From assembly GCF_017104565.1 (NCBI RefSeq), contig NZ_JAAGPD010000001.1, positions 927,316-991,315 on the forward strand: a DNA stretch of 64,000 nucleotides, read 5' to 3'. Numbering within the stretch: position 1 is the stretch's first letter; each line of letters starts with the position of its first letter. Of this stretch, positions 45,199 to 54,098 are shown piece after piece. The position numbers and the translations under genes were made by a program. The notes beneath the pieces are model-generated. The model was not told where the DNA came from, made no database searches, and saw only the letters and a list, made by a program, of their open reading frames with translations. Source of the DNA: Paraburkholderia sp. Tr-20389 (GTDB taxonomy: Bacteria; Pseudomonadota; Gammaproteobacteria; Burkholderiales; Burkholderiaceae).

Positions 45199-45770
45199 AG
45201 CAGCAGGTCGCGCACGCGCGCGCCGTCGGTCCGGCTCAGCAGATCGACGGGATACGGCGCGTCGTGCGTGAACCCGGCCAATGAGCGGTCGACGATACCC
45301 AGCGCGGCGTATTCGTCGATCGATCGCTCCCGCTCGATGTCGCACGACTTCACGATCACCAGACGTTCCGCGTTCAAGCGGTTCGCGAGCCACGCGGCGA
45401 GGCTGTCCGACGTGACGTCCCAACTGGTCAGCCGGTTGGGCTCCTGATACAGCAGGTCGAGGGGCGCCCATACCGCGACGCGGCCCGCATGCAGCGCGGC
45501 GCGAATCTGCGCATCCGTTGCGGCGATCACGAGGCGCCGGGATATGCCTTGCATCAGCAGCGCATATTGCGCCATCGCCAGCACGGCCATGTTGTGCGCG
45601 GCGACGTCGTCGAAACGCCAGATGTCCTGATGCTCGCGGGCCTGCTCCGCGAAATCGCCGCCGCCCGGCACGATCACGACGCGCCCGCCGCCGAAGTCGA
45701 CCAGATCCGTGAGCCATTCTTCGAGCAACGGATCGCGGCTCATGCTGCCGCCAATCTTCACGACCCACAT
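45180..45770 (-). CDS. Amino-acid-kinase-family protein, MfnE-like
   Basis: This 196-aa aspartate/amino-acid-kinase-fold protein starts MWVVKIGGSM and carries VVIVPGGGDFAEQ and TSWDVTSDSLAAWLA, the typical nucleotide and substrate loops. MfnE phosphorylates (aminomethyl)furanmethyl phosphate in methanofuran synthesis; orfY of Methylobacterium is the corresponding gene. It is the last of three minus-strand genes with the mfnF and mfnD-like genes. Function is inferred from family and context. Confidence 0.75.
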   Translation of the reverse strand: MWVVKIGGSMSRDPLLEEWLTDLVDFGGGRVVIVPGGGDFAEQAREHQDIWRFDDVAAHNMAVLAMAQYALLMQGISRRLVIAATDAQIRAALHAGRVAVWAPLDLLYQEPNRLTSWDVTSDSLAAWLANRLNAERLVIVKSCDIERERSIDEYAALGIVDRSLAGFTHDAPYPVDLLSRTDGARVRDLLLHATTD

Positions 45771-45800
45771 AGACGCCTCATGTGCGGAGTTTGCCGAAAT

Positions 45801-46871
45801 TCAAACGGTCGCATCAGCCATGCAGCGTTCGTCCGCGCGCAGCAGCGCAACAGCGACGGCGGGCGCGCAGACCTGCGTCCAGCGCGCGGCTGTGTCATCT
45901 GTGTCATCGGCATCGACGAGCGACGCAAACGGCATCACGTCGCGCCCGAACTGGGCCGCCAGCTCGTCGGCAAGAAAGGCCCCGCAGCCCGCCGCGACAA
46001 GCACGACGTCATGCCCGAGACCGACACGCCCAAGCACCTGGGCGAGGTTCGCCGACAGATGCGCAAGCTGCGCCTTGCGCCATTCGCGCGCGAAGCACTC
46101 CCAGTCGGCCATCGACGCTTCGCGCGCATCGCGGCCGATCATTCGCGCGAGACGCCGGCTGCTGCCGAGGCGATCCTTCTCGCCGCCGTCGGCAGCGGGA
46201 TGCTGATCGTGCAGCGGATCGAGTTCGCCTGTCAGCCGGTAGATATCGGCCGTGGTCGCGAACAGTTCGTTCATCACGTTGTGCGGCTCGCCGCGAAAGC
46301 GGATGCGCGGCGCGAGCGCACACAACGGCGTGCGCACGACGCCCTGATAGACGAGTTCGCCGGATCGGAGCCGCCCCGCGTCGTCCGTCCCGCGCGAAAC
46401 GAGCACGCCTTCGCGGATCGCGATGAAGTCCGTCGTGGTGCTGCCGATATCGACGAGCACCGCTGCGGGCACGCGCGCCGCTATCAAGGCCGCCGTCGCG
46501 TGCCAGTTGGCGGAGGCGATGTCGGCCCAATGGTCCGTGACGGCTTCGTAGGGCTGCCATCCGGCGCGCCCTGCGTAGAACGATGTACGCGGCCCGAAGC
46601 GGCTCGCCAGCCGGTTCGCCAGCGCGCCCACGCCCGTCTCGCGATCGTCGAAAATGTCGGCCATTTCGCCGCTCATGGTGACCGCATGCTCCGCGTCGCC
46701 GTGATCGGGCCAGCGCTGCGCGGCGGCGTCGAACACGGCATCGAGATGCGCGACGCCCTGCCATAGCGGACAGACCCATTGCATCACGTCGCACACGCGT
46801 CCTGATTCGATCCGCGCCGCCTTCACATGCGCGCCGCCGATGTCCCAGCCGATCACGAGATCACGCTGCAT
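45801..46871 (-). CDS. Methanofuran-type cofactor synthase, MfnF-like (H4MPT-linked C1 pathway protein)
   Basis: This 356-aa protein has an ASKHA-type ATPase fold. VIGWDIGGAHVKAAR is the phosphate-1 motif and VLVDIGSTTTDFIAI phosphate-2; LVAAGCGAFLADELA lies near the C-terminus. MfnF joins the aminomethylfuran unit to the tyramine-glutamate part of methanofuran. The start overlaps the end of the mfnD-like gene by 11 nt. The next gene, mfnE-like, follows after 30 bp. Confidence 0.8.
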   Translation of the reverse strand: MQRDLVIGWDIGGAHVKAARIESGRVCDVMQWVCPLWQGVAHLDAVFDAAAQRWPDHGDAEHAVTMSGEMADIFDDRETGVGALANRLASRFGPRTSFYAGRAGWQPYEAVTDHWADIASANWHATAALIAARVPAAVLVDIGSTTTDFIAIREGVLVSRGTDDAGRLRSGELVYQGVVRTPLCALAPRIRFRGEPHNVMNELFATTADIYRLTGELDPLHDQHPAADGGEKDRLGSSRRLARMIGRDAREASMADWECFAREWRKAQLAHLSANLAQVLGRVGLGHDVVLVAAGCGAFLADELAAQFGRDVMPFASLVDADDTDDTAARWTQVCAPAVAVALLRADERCMADATV

Positions 46872-47859
46872 GGCGCCTCCGATCGAGGTCGTCGCCGAGA
46901 TCGAAATGGCCGTCGACCACGCTTGCGCCGAGGTTGAAATCGAGCATGCGGGACAGCGCCGGATACGCGCACGTCACGCGCGGATTGACTTCGATCACGA
47001 CCGGCCCGCGTTGCGGATGCCAGACGAGGTCGATGCCGACGAACCCCGCCAGGCCCGGCAGCGCGCGAGCGATGCGTGCGGCGAGCGCCCTGCACGTCGC
47101 GGCCTTGTCGTCGGAAAGCGGGATGACGTTCGCCGTCACGCCTTCGTAACTGATCTGTCCGTCATCGATGCCGATATGCTGGCGGTTGATGCCGAGCAGT
47201 TGCGCATGGCCGTGGTTGCAAAGCAGAGAAAGACTCAGCGCATCGCCGTCGATCCACGCTTCGAGCGTCACGCTTTCGCCCAACGCGGCGCGACGCAGGA
47301 ACACGTATTCGGCCTGCCGGTAGTCGCGATAGACGCGGGTATCGACAGCACCTGCTCCATCGTCGGGCTTGACGACCCAGGCGCTTGCGTTACGCGCGAC
47401 GTCGAGCGGCGCCTCCACCGACCACGCGCGCGGCGTCGACATGCCAGCCTGCGCGAGACAGCGCGCCGTACGGCGCTTGCTGCTCGCGATATGCAGCGTC
47501 GCCGCGTCGCAACCGATCCAGCGCGCGGAATCGACTGCTTCGCACATCGCGCTCAGCACCCCGCCCGTCTCAGGCGCGATCACCCACACGGCGTCGTGAC
47601 GGCGTGCTTCCGCTGCGAGAAAACGCGTCGGCGGTATCGCGAGCGGTGCGCAAAGCCAGTCGATAACAGGTTTGGTCTCCATCGCCTCGCGTGCTTCGTC
47701 GTGGCCCGCGACACAGGTCAGCGCGATGTGATCGGACCGCGCGAGATCGCGTGCCACCGCGTCGCGCATCGCCCTGCCCTGCATTCGCAGGTCCGCGGAC
47801 ACGCTACCGTCCGCGTCGCCATAGGCACTGAGATGTTCGTACAGCAGGATCTTTTTCAT
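46861..47859 (-). CDS. ATP-grasp ligase, MfnD-like (tyramine-glutamate ligase type)
   Basis: This 332-aa ATP-grasp protein starts at ATG 47859 behind GGGGAG; a longer upstream frame is rejected for lack of a ribosome site. ILLYEHLSAYGDADGSVSAD opens the family, SAWVVKPDDGAGAVDTRVY is the ATP-binding loop and GFVGIDLVWHPQRGPVVIEVNPR gives the metal residues. MfnD adds glutamate to tyramine in methanofuran synthesis. Bacterial methylofuran also has a tyrosine/glutamate chain, so a similar job is probable. It is divergent from fhcB, with about 244 bp between start codons. Confidence 0.72.
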   Translation of the reverse strand: MKKILLYEHLSAYGDADGSVSADLRMQGRAMRDAVARDLARSDHIALTCVAGHDEAREAMETKPVIDWLCAPLAIPPTRFLAAEARRHDAVWVIAPETGGVLSAMCEAVDSARWIGCDAATLHIASSKRRTARCLAQAGMSTPRAWSVEAPLDVARNASAWVVKPDDGAGAVDTRVYRDYRQAEYVFLRRAALGESVTLEAWIDGDALSLSLLCNHGHAQLLGINRQHIGIDDGQISYEGVTANVIPLSDDKAATCRALAARIARALPGLAGFVGIDLVWHPQRGPVVIEVNPRVTCAYPALSRMLDFNLGASVVDGHFDLGDDLDRRRHAA

Positions 47860-48103
47860 CGCTTGCTCCCCGTGCAGGTGGTCGCGTTTCGTGCCTGCTG
47901 CATTCATGTTCCATGCCATCGATCTCCACGCCGTGTGCCTGTCCTTTGTCATCCGTCGACGCGTGACAGTCTGCATCGTGCACGGCGCAAAACACGTCGA
48001 ACGAGCGCACCGCGTACGCGTCTTCCGTATCGAAGCGTCTCGCGCAACTGCCTGCGAGACGTGTCTTCAACGCAAATGGCACATGAGTTGCTGTCAGGCG
48101 GAC

Positions 48104-49444
48104 ATGACCTCGAACCGCTCTCCTACTTCCTGGACGTGTCCGTTCTGCCCGCTGTTATGCGACCGGCTTTCGATAGCGACGGACACGACATTGACCTTGA
48201 ACGGCACCGACTGTCCGCGTGCGAAGCGGGCGCTCGCGCAGTTCGGCACGCGTCCGGCTCAGGCACAGCCGACACTCGACGGTAAACCGCTCGGCTTCGA
48301 CGATGCGGTCGGCCTCGCGGCACAATGGCTTGCGCACGCAAGGCAGCCCTTGTTCGCGGGCATGGCCACTGACGTTGCCGGCACGCGCACGCTGTATCGG
48401 CTTGCGAACGCGAGCGCCGCGATCATCGATCATGCGCACGGCCGCTCGCTGATGCGCAGCCTCACCGCGATCCAGGATCGCGGCGCGTTCACGACGACGC
48501 TTTCCGAAGTGCGCACGCGCTCGGACCTGATCGTCTGCTTCGCGTCGACGCCGGCGACGCGCTACCCCGAGTTCTTCCAGCGCTGCGGAATCGGCGCCGC
48601 GCCGCGCGACGCGTCGGGTCCCGCGCAACGCGAAGTGATATACGTCGGTAGTGAAGTCGACGCGAACCTCGCGCGCGACGCACAGCCAGCAACGGTTTCG
48701 CAACGCGCGATACCGCTGCATGGCGATCTGTACGAGACGGTGGCGCTGCTGAACCTGCACGTCGACCAGCTTCTGCAGGGCAAACCGCATGCGGGCACCG
48801 CGCCCGAACTCGAAGCGCTCGCCGGCCGGATGCTCGCCGCGCGTTACGTGACGCTCGTCTGGAATACGGCCGACCTGCCCGGCGATCACGCGGCGCTGCT
48901 CGTCGAAGCACTCGACCGTCTGACCAAGTCGATCAACCTCAGGACACGCGCGGGCAATCTCGCGCTCGGCGGAGACGACGGCGCGGCCACTGTGAACCAG
49001 ACGCTCACATGGATGTCCGGTTTGCCGCTACGCACAGGCATCCATCGCAGCGGCCTCGAACACGATCCGCATCGTTACGATACGGCGCGTCTGCTCGCAG
49101 ACCATGCTGTCGATGCAATGGTCTGGGTCGCGAGCTTCGGTGTCGATTTGCCGCCGCCGCAAACCGGCGTGCCGACCGTGGTGCTCGGTCATCCGGGGCT
49201 CGCGCCGCTATGCGCGGATAGACACGGGCCCACGCTGTTCATCCCCGTGTCGACGCCAGGCATCGGCTCCGGCGGACACCTGTTCCGCGCGGACGGCGGT
49301 GTGGTGCTGCCGCTCGTGCCCATCTATGAAGACACGCTGCCTGCCGTCGCGCACGTCGCGGCACAGATCGCGCAGGCCCTCGGTGGATCGCTTACGAGCG
49401 CGTCATTCACCGCGACGTCCGCGTCAAAGGAGCCCGCACGATGA
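48104..49444 (+). CDS. fhcB: Formyltransferase/hydrolase complex subunit B
   Basis: This roughly 446-aa homologue of formylmethanofuran dehydrogenase subunit B (FwdB/FmdB) shows the N-terminal Cys motif CPFCPLLCD and the molybdopterin-enzyme-like fold (LFAGMATDVAGTRTLYRLA, RAGNLALGGDDGAATVNQ). In the bacterial Fhc complex this subunit is structural; formate is released by hydrolysis rather than redox chemistry. The start is uncertain: ATG 48104 or 48083, neither with a clear ribosome site. It overlaps fhcA by 4 nt and heads the operon fhcBADC. Confidence 0.88.
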   Translation: MTSNRSPTSWTCPFCPLLCDRLSIATDTTLTLNGTDCPRAKRALAQFGTRPAQAQPTLDGKPLGFDDAVGLAAQWLAHARQPLFAGMATDVAGTRTLYRLANASAAIIDHAHGRSLMRSLTAIQDRGAFTTTLSEVRTRSDLIVCFASTPATRYPEFFQRCGIGAAPRDASGPAQREVIYVGSEVDANLARDAQPATVSQRAIPLHGDLYETVALLNLHVDQLLQGKPHAGTAPELEALAGRMLAARYVTLVWNTADLPGDHAALLVEALDRLTKSINLRTRAGNLALGGDDGAATVNQTLTWMSGLPLRTGIHRSGLEHDPHRYDTARLLADHAVDAMVWVASFGVDLPPPQTGVPTVVLGHPGLAPLCADRHGPTLFIPVSTPGIGSGGHLFRADGGVVLPLVPIYEDTLPAVAHVAAQIAQALGGSLTSASFTATSASKEPAR

Positions 49445-51129
49445 GCACGTTCCGCTTGCGCGGTGGCCGCGTGTACGACCCCGCGTCCCGCATCGACGGG
49501 CAGATCAGGGACATCTGCGTGCGCGACGGCAAGATCGTCGATCTGCCCGAACAGGAGCCCGTCGATTGCGAATACGACGCGTCGGGCATGATCGTGATGG
49601 CGGGCGGCATCGACATGCATTCGCATATCGGCGGCGGCAAGGTGAATCTCGCGCGACTGCTGATGCCGGAAGATCATCGCAACCGGGCCGCGCCCGAGAA
49701 TCCGCTCGAACTCGCTTCATGCGGCGACTGCACGCCCGGCACGTTCGCGACGGGCTACCGCTACGCCGAGATGGGCTACACGGCCGCGTTCGAGCCGGCC
49801 ATGATCGCGTCGAACGCGCGTCACACGCACCTCGAAATGGGCGACACGCCGATCATCGATCACGGCGCCTATGTGATGCTCGGCAACGACGAACTGTTCC
49901 TGCGCATGCTGGCCGAGCACACCGACTACGAACGCATGCGCGATTACGTCGGCTGGTCGATCAACGCGAGCCGCGCACTCGGCGTGAAGGTCGTCAACCC
50001 AGGCGGGATATCGGCGTTCAAGTTCAACCAGCGCAGCCTGGATGTCGACGAACACCACACGCACTACGGCATCACGCCGCGCAACGTGCTGCATGTGCTG
50101 GCCCGCGCGCTGACCGATCTCGGCGTGCCGCACCCGCTGCATATTCACGCGAGCAATCTCGGCGTGCCCGGCAATATCGATTCGACGCTCGCCACCATCG
50201 ATGCGCTCGAAGGTCTTCCCGGCCACCTCACGCATATCCAGTTCCATAGCTACGGCAACGACGGGCCGAAGAAATTTTCGTCGGCGGCGCATCGCATTGC
50301 CGAGGCCGTCAACGCGAATCCGAACATTTCGATCGACGTCGGCCAGATCATGTTCGGCCAGACGGTGACGGCTTCCGGCGACACGATGAAGCAGGTCAAA
50401 CAGGCCGCGTTCGCTTCGCCGCGCAAGTGGATCGCGGGCGATATCGAATGCGACGCGGGCTGCGGCGTCGTGCCGTTTCGCTACCGGGAAACGAGCTATG
50501 TCAACGCACTGCAATGGACGATCGGGCTCGAACTGTTTCTGCTCGTGAAGAACCCGTGGCAGATCACGCTCACGACCGATCATCCGAACGGCGGCCCGTT
50601 CACGAGCTATCCGCACCTGATCCGTCTGCTGATGGACAAATCGTTCCGCGACGAACAACTGGCGAAGCTTCATCCCGATGTCGCCGCGCAGTCGCCGCTT
50701 GCTGGCCTCACGCGCGAACTCGATCTGACCGAGATCGCGATCCTCACACGCGCCGCGCCCGCGCGGCTGCTGGGGCTCGCCGATCGCGGACGGCTCGATG
50801 CGGGCGCCGCCGCCGATATCGCCGTGTACCGCGAGCATGCCGATCGCGAAGCGATGTTCCGCACGCCCGCTTATGTGTTCAAGGACGGCGAACTGGTCGC
50901 ACGCGAAGGCCGCATCGTCGCGACGCCCGCGGGCGGCACGCACTATGTCGAGCCCGAGTTCGACCGCTCGATCGAAAAGATCGTCGAGGACTACGGCGAC
51001 GCCTACCTCGCGACCAACATGCGGCGCGCGCCCATCAGCCGCGACGAACTCTGCCTGTGCGGCAACGGCGGCCGTCTGCTGCCCGCTGCGTGCGGCATCC
51101 ACCGACAACCGCGTGCGGAGTCTGCGTGA
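49441..51129 (+). CDS. fhcA: Formyltransferase/hydrolase complex subunit A
   Basis: This 562-aa amidohydrolase-fold subunit, homologous to FwdA, carries the hydrolytic site that releases formate from formylmethanofuran. GGIDMHSHIGGGKVNLARLL supplies the metal-binding His residues. VVNPGGISAFKFN, HIHASNLGVPGN, THIQFHSYG and TTDHPNGGPFTSYPHLIRLLM are conserved blocks. The ATG overlaps the fhcB stop (ATGA), and the stop shares one base with the fhcD start (TGATG). Confidence 0.93.
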   Translation: MSTFRLRGGRVYDPASRIDGQIRDICVRDGKIVDLPEQEPVDCEYDASGMIVMAGGIDMHSHIGGGKVNLARLLMPEDHRNRAAPENPLELASCGDCTPGTFATGYRYAEMGYTAAFEPAMIASNARHTHLEMGDTPIIDHGAYVMLGNDELFLRMLAEHTDYERMRDYVGWSINASRALGVKVVNPGGISAFKFNQRSLDVDEHHTHYGITPRNVLHVLARALTDLGVPHPLHIHASNLGVPGNIDSTLATIDALEGLPGHLTHIQFHSYGNDGPKKFSSAAHRIAEAVNANPNISIDVGQIMFGQTVTASGDTMKQVKQAAFASPRKWIAGDIECDAGCGVVPFRYRETSYVNALQWTIGLELFLLVKNPWQITLTTDHPNGGPFTSYPHLIRLLMDKSFRDEQLAKLHPDVAAQSPLAGLTRELDLTEIAILTRAAPARLLGLADRGRLDAGAAADIAVYREHADREAMFRTPAYVFKDGELVAREGRIVATPAGGTHYVEPEFDRSIEKIVEDYGDAYLATNMRRAPISRDELCLCGNGGRLLPAACGIHRQPRAESA

Positions 51130-52079
51130 TGAGTGTGACAACTTCGCCGCGCAGCGTGCGCGGTGTGTCGATCGACGACACCTTCGCCGAAGCCTTCCCG
51201 ATGAAGGCGACGCGCCTCATCGTCACGGCGCGCGATGCCACATGGGCGCGCAATGCGGCGCTCGCGGCAACCGGCTTCGCGACCTCCGTGATCGCCTGCG
51301 GTTGCGAAGCCGGCATCGAGCGCGAGGTATCGCCCGACGAAACACCGGACGGACGACCGGGCGTCGCACTGCTGCTGTTTTCGATGTCCGGCAAGGAGCT
51401 CGCGAAACAGGTCGAGCGCCGCGTCGGACAGTGCGTGCTGACCTGCCCGACGACAGCCGTGTTCGGCGGAATCGAGAATGGCGAGCCGATTGCGCTCGGC
51501 AAGAATCTGCGCTTCTTCGGCGACGGCTGGCAGATCGCGAAGATGATCGACGGCAAGCGCTACTGGCGCGTGCCCGTGATGGACGGCGAGTTCGTCGCCG
51601 AGGAGACCACTTCGGTCATCAAGGGCGTGGGCGGCGGCAATCTGCTCTTTCTCGCGCGCGATACCGACGCGGCGCTTCGTGCCGCGCAGACTGCCGTGCG
51701 TGCGATACGCAACGTGCCGAATGTGATCATGCCGTTTCCGGGCGGCGTCGTACGCTCGGGGTCGAAGGTCGGCTCGAAGTATTCTGCGCTGCCCGCCTCG
51801 ACCAACGATGCATTCTGTCCGGGCCTTGCCGAACTCGCGCTGCGCACCGAACTGCACGGCGACGTGCGAAGCGTGCTGGAGATCGTGATAGACGGATTGA
51901 GCGAGGCAGATGTGGCCGACGCGATGCGTGTCGGCATCGACGCCGCGACGGGAGAGGACGCCGGTGTCGCACATGGCCTCGTGCGGATCTCGGCGGGCAA
52001 CTACGGCGGCAAGCTCGGGCCGTTCCACTTCCATCTGCATCAACTGTGCGACCAACTGACTGAGCCGGAGAGCCGATGA
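51129..52079 (+). CDS. fhcD: Formylmethanofuran:tetrahydromethanopterin formyltransferase, complex subunit D
   Basis: This 316-aa Ftr-type subunit moves the formyl group between H4MPT and the furan cofactor. IDDTFAEAFPMKATRLIVTA, CEAGIEREVSPDETPDGRPG, FFGDGWQ and FVAEETTSVIKGVGGGN are strongly conserved. The C-terminal SAGNYGGKLGPFHFHLHQL is the family end. Starts at ATG 51129 in the TGATG junction and overlaps fhcC by 4 nt. Confidence 0.93.
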   Translation: MSVTTSPRSVRGVSIDDTFAEAFPMKATRLIVTARDATWARNAALAATGFATSVIACGCEAGIEREVSPDETPDGRPGVALLLFSMSGKELAKQVERRVGQCVLTCPTTAVFGGIENGEPIALGKNLRFFGDGWQIAKMIDGKRYWRVPVMDGEFVAEETTSVIKGVGGGNLLFLARDTDAALRAAQTAVRAIRNVPNVIMPFPGGVVRSGSKVGSKYSALPASTNDAFCPGLAELALRTELHGDVRSVLEIVIDGLSEADVADAMRVGIDAATGEDAGVAHGLVRISAGNYGGKLGPFHFHLHQLCDQLTEPESR

Positions 52080-52900
52080 AGCGCATCACGTTACGTCTGA
52101 AACAGGCGCCCGCGTTGCGCATCGATGCACGCGAATTGCTGCCCGCACGGCTCGCGGAACTCGCTATGCAAGACATCTGCGCGATCACACTTTGGCATGG
52201 CGCCGAGCGGATAAGCGTCGGCGATCTGTTCGCGGTGAATGTCGACGAAGGCTCGCGCGATGCCCCGCAACTCGTGTTCGAAGGCGACATGCAACGCTTC
52301 GACCGCCTCGGCATGCGCATGAACGCGGGCCACATTCTCGTCGACGGCAACGCAGGCGATTTCGTCGGCTTGCAGATGAGCGCGGGAACGGTGCTGGTCG
52401 ACGGCCATTGCGGGAGCTTCGCAGCATGCGAGCTGACGGGCGGACGGATCGAGATTCGCGGCGATGCAGGCGACTTCGCGGGCGCTGCGCTGCCCGGCGA
52501 CATGGACGGCATGCGCGGCGGCACGCTCGTGATTCACGGCGACGCGGGCGCACGCCTCGGCGATCGCATGCGGCGCGGCACGATCGCGGTGTTCGGTTCG
52601 GCGGGCGCATTCGTCGCGTCGCGCATGGTCGCGGGCACTGTCGCGATTGCGGGCAAGGTTGGAGAACATCCGGCGTATGGCATGCGACGCGGCTCGCTCG
52701 TGCTGCTCGATCCCGCCTGGCCCACGACTCCGCGCCTCGCCGAAAACAGCAGCGACATCGACGTATTCTGGCGGCTGCTCGTGCCGACGCTCGCGCGCGA
52801 AGGCGGCGCTTTCGCGATGCTGTCGCGCACGCGTGCCCCACTGAGGCTGCGCGGCGATGTGTCGGTTCAGGGCAAAGGCGAAATCCTGCTGCCGGCTTAG
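52076..52900 (+). CDS. fhcC: Formyltransferase/hydrolase complex subunit C
   Basis: This 274-aa subunit, homologous to FwdC and the C-terminal domain of glutamate synthase, forms a right-handed beta helix built of GxxGxxxG-type turns. Examples are GHILVDGNAGDFVGLQM, GRIEIRGDAGDFAGA, GTLVIHGDAGARLG and GTVAIAGKVGEHPAYGM. It scaffolds the Fhc complex. ATG 52076 overlaps the fhcD stop. It ends 7 bp before the convergent LysR gene, closing the H4MPT region. Confidence 0.92.
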   Translation: MKRITLRLKQAPALRIDARELLPARLAELAMQDICAITLWHGAERISVGDLFAVNVDEGSRDAPQLVFEGDMQRFDRLGMRMNAGHILVDGNAGDFVGLQMSAGTVLVDGHCGSFAACELTGGRIEIRGDAGDFAGAALPGDMDGMRGGTLVIHGDAGARLGDRMRRGTIAVFGSAGAFVASRMVAGTVAIAGKVGEHPAYGMRRGSLVLLDPAWPTTPRLAENSSDIDVFWRLLVPTLAREGGAFAMLSRTRAPLRLRGDVSVQGKGEILLPA

Positions 52901-52907
52901 GCCTTGG

Positions 52908-53831
52908 TCAGACTTCCATCGCCACCCGCTCGCCCGCCTCGTGCGCGCCGCTCACGAGGCTGTCCCTGAACGCGGACGCTGCCGTCGAAAGCTGCTTGCT
53001 CTCGCGATGCACCAGATACAGATACCGCACGATAGGAAAATGCTCGACGTCGAGCACCTTGAGCCGCAGCGTTTCCAGCTCGGCCATGATCGTCGCGAGG
53101 GGAACGACTGACAGGCCCATGCCCGCCTGCACCGCCCACTTGATCGCCTCGTTGCTGCTCACTTCCATACCCGGCCGAAAGCTGCCGCGATGCTCGGCGA
53201 AGAAACGCTCCATCGCGCGGCGCGTGCCGGAGCCCGACTCGCGTACGAGGAACGTTTCGCGCTCCAACGCTTCAAGTGCGATGCGGCGCGCGCGCACGAG
53301 CGCATGATCGGGCGGCGCGATCATCACCAGCGGATTTTTCGCCACGCGCACGGCAGCGAGCCCTTGCCCTTCGGGCGGCAGTCCCATGATCGCGAGATCG
53401 GTCTCGTTGTTCGCCAGTTCGTTCAGCACGCACTCCCTGTTCCCCACCGAGAGACTCACCCTCACACCGGGAAACGCACGTGTGAACTTCGCGATCAACT
53501 GAAGCGCGAGCGGATTGGCCGTGCCGCTCACCAGCGACACCTTCAGCTTGCCCTGCTTCATGTCCCGCAACTGGTCGAGCGAGGTTTCGAGCACGGATAA
53601 CTGCTGCTGAAGCAGACGCGTATGGCTGTATAGCTCCTTGCCCGCAGCCGTCAGAAAAACGCGCCGCCCGACCTGCTCGAAGAGCGGCATGCCGATGCTC
53701 GTTTCGAGCTGCTTCAGTTGCGACGAAACGCCGGGTTGCGTCAGATGAAGCTCTTCCGCAGCGCGCGAAAAACTCAGGTGGCGCGCGCTCGCTTCGAACA
53801 CGCGCAACTGACGCAAAGTCAGATGCAGCAT
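52908..53831 (-). CDS. LysR-family regulator, QscR/CbbR-like
   Basis: This 307-aa LysR regulator has an HTH at about residues 3-62 (LTLRQLRVFEASARHLSFSRA, LTQPGVSSQLKQLETSIGMPL) and an effector domain (VSLVSGTANPLALQLI, NEAIKWAVQAGMGLSVVPL). ATG 53831 with GGAG and GGGAG upstream is preferred over 53861. It is divergent from the serine-cycle operon. In Methylobacterium the LysR-type QscR controls that pathway, and CbbR is its close relative, so this protein probably regulates glyA-mcl. The effector is unknown (formyl-H4F serves QscR by recollection). Confidence 0.8.
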   Translation of the reverse strand: MLHLTLRQLRVFEASARHLSFSRAAEELHLTQPGVSSQLKQLETSIGMPLFEQVGRRVFLTAAGKELYSHTRLLQQQLSVLETSLDQLRDMKQGKLKVSLVSGTANPLALQLIAKFTRAFPGVRVSLSVGNRECVLNELANNETDLAIMGLPPEGQGLAAVRVAKNPLVMIAPPDHALVRARRIALEALERETFLVRESGSGTRRAMERFFAEHRGSFRPGMEVSSNEAIKWAVQAGMGLSVVPLATIMAELETLRLKVLDVEHFPIVRYLYLVHRESKQLSTAASAFRDSLVSGAHEAGERVAMEV

Positions 53832-53971
53832 CTCGCTCCCTATCCTCCTGAACGCAGCCATAACCGCTCGATTTCACGTCTCAACTCTACCAGCCGGGGC
53901 TACGCCCGCAATGCCCATGAGGGAGTACCCCGCGAGGTTTCACGCCCGCCCGGCAAGGCTCGCACGCATGG

Positions 53972-53986
53972 TTATGGGTCGGATAA
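53972..53986. promoter_or_regulatory. LysR-type box upstream of the serine-cycle operon
   Basis: TTAT and ATAA at 53972-53975 and 53983-53986 form an inverted repeat around GGGTCGG, containing a T-N11-A core. It lies 113 bp before glyA and 141 bp from the divergent LysR start, the usual position for such boxes. Confidence 0.5.
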
Positions 53987-54098
53987 GTAACCCGAATGAG
54001 TGTTTTGCGCGGCACGCCTCTACCATCGTTTCAACAGGAATGCGAAGGGGGCGCGCAATACGTCTGGCCCGTCCGGTCCACTCAAGAGAGGTTCATCC

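Noticed and set aside
53926-53941. TACCCCGCGAGGTTTC upstream of the serine-cycle operon, resembling the amine operator
   Set aside because: The right arm lacks GTA at the required spacing, so it does not meet the TAC-N10-GTA rule.
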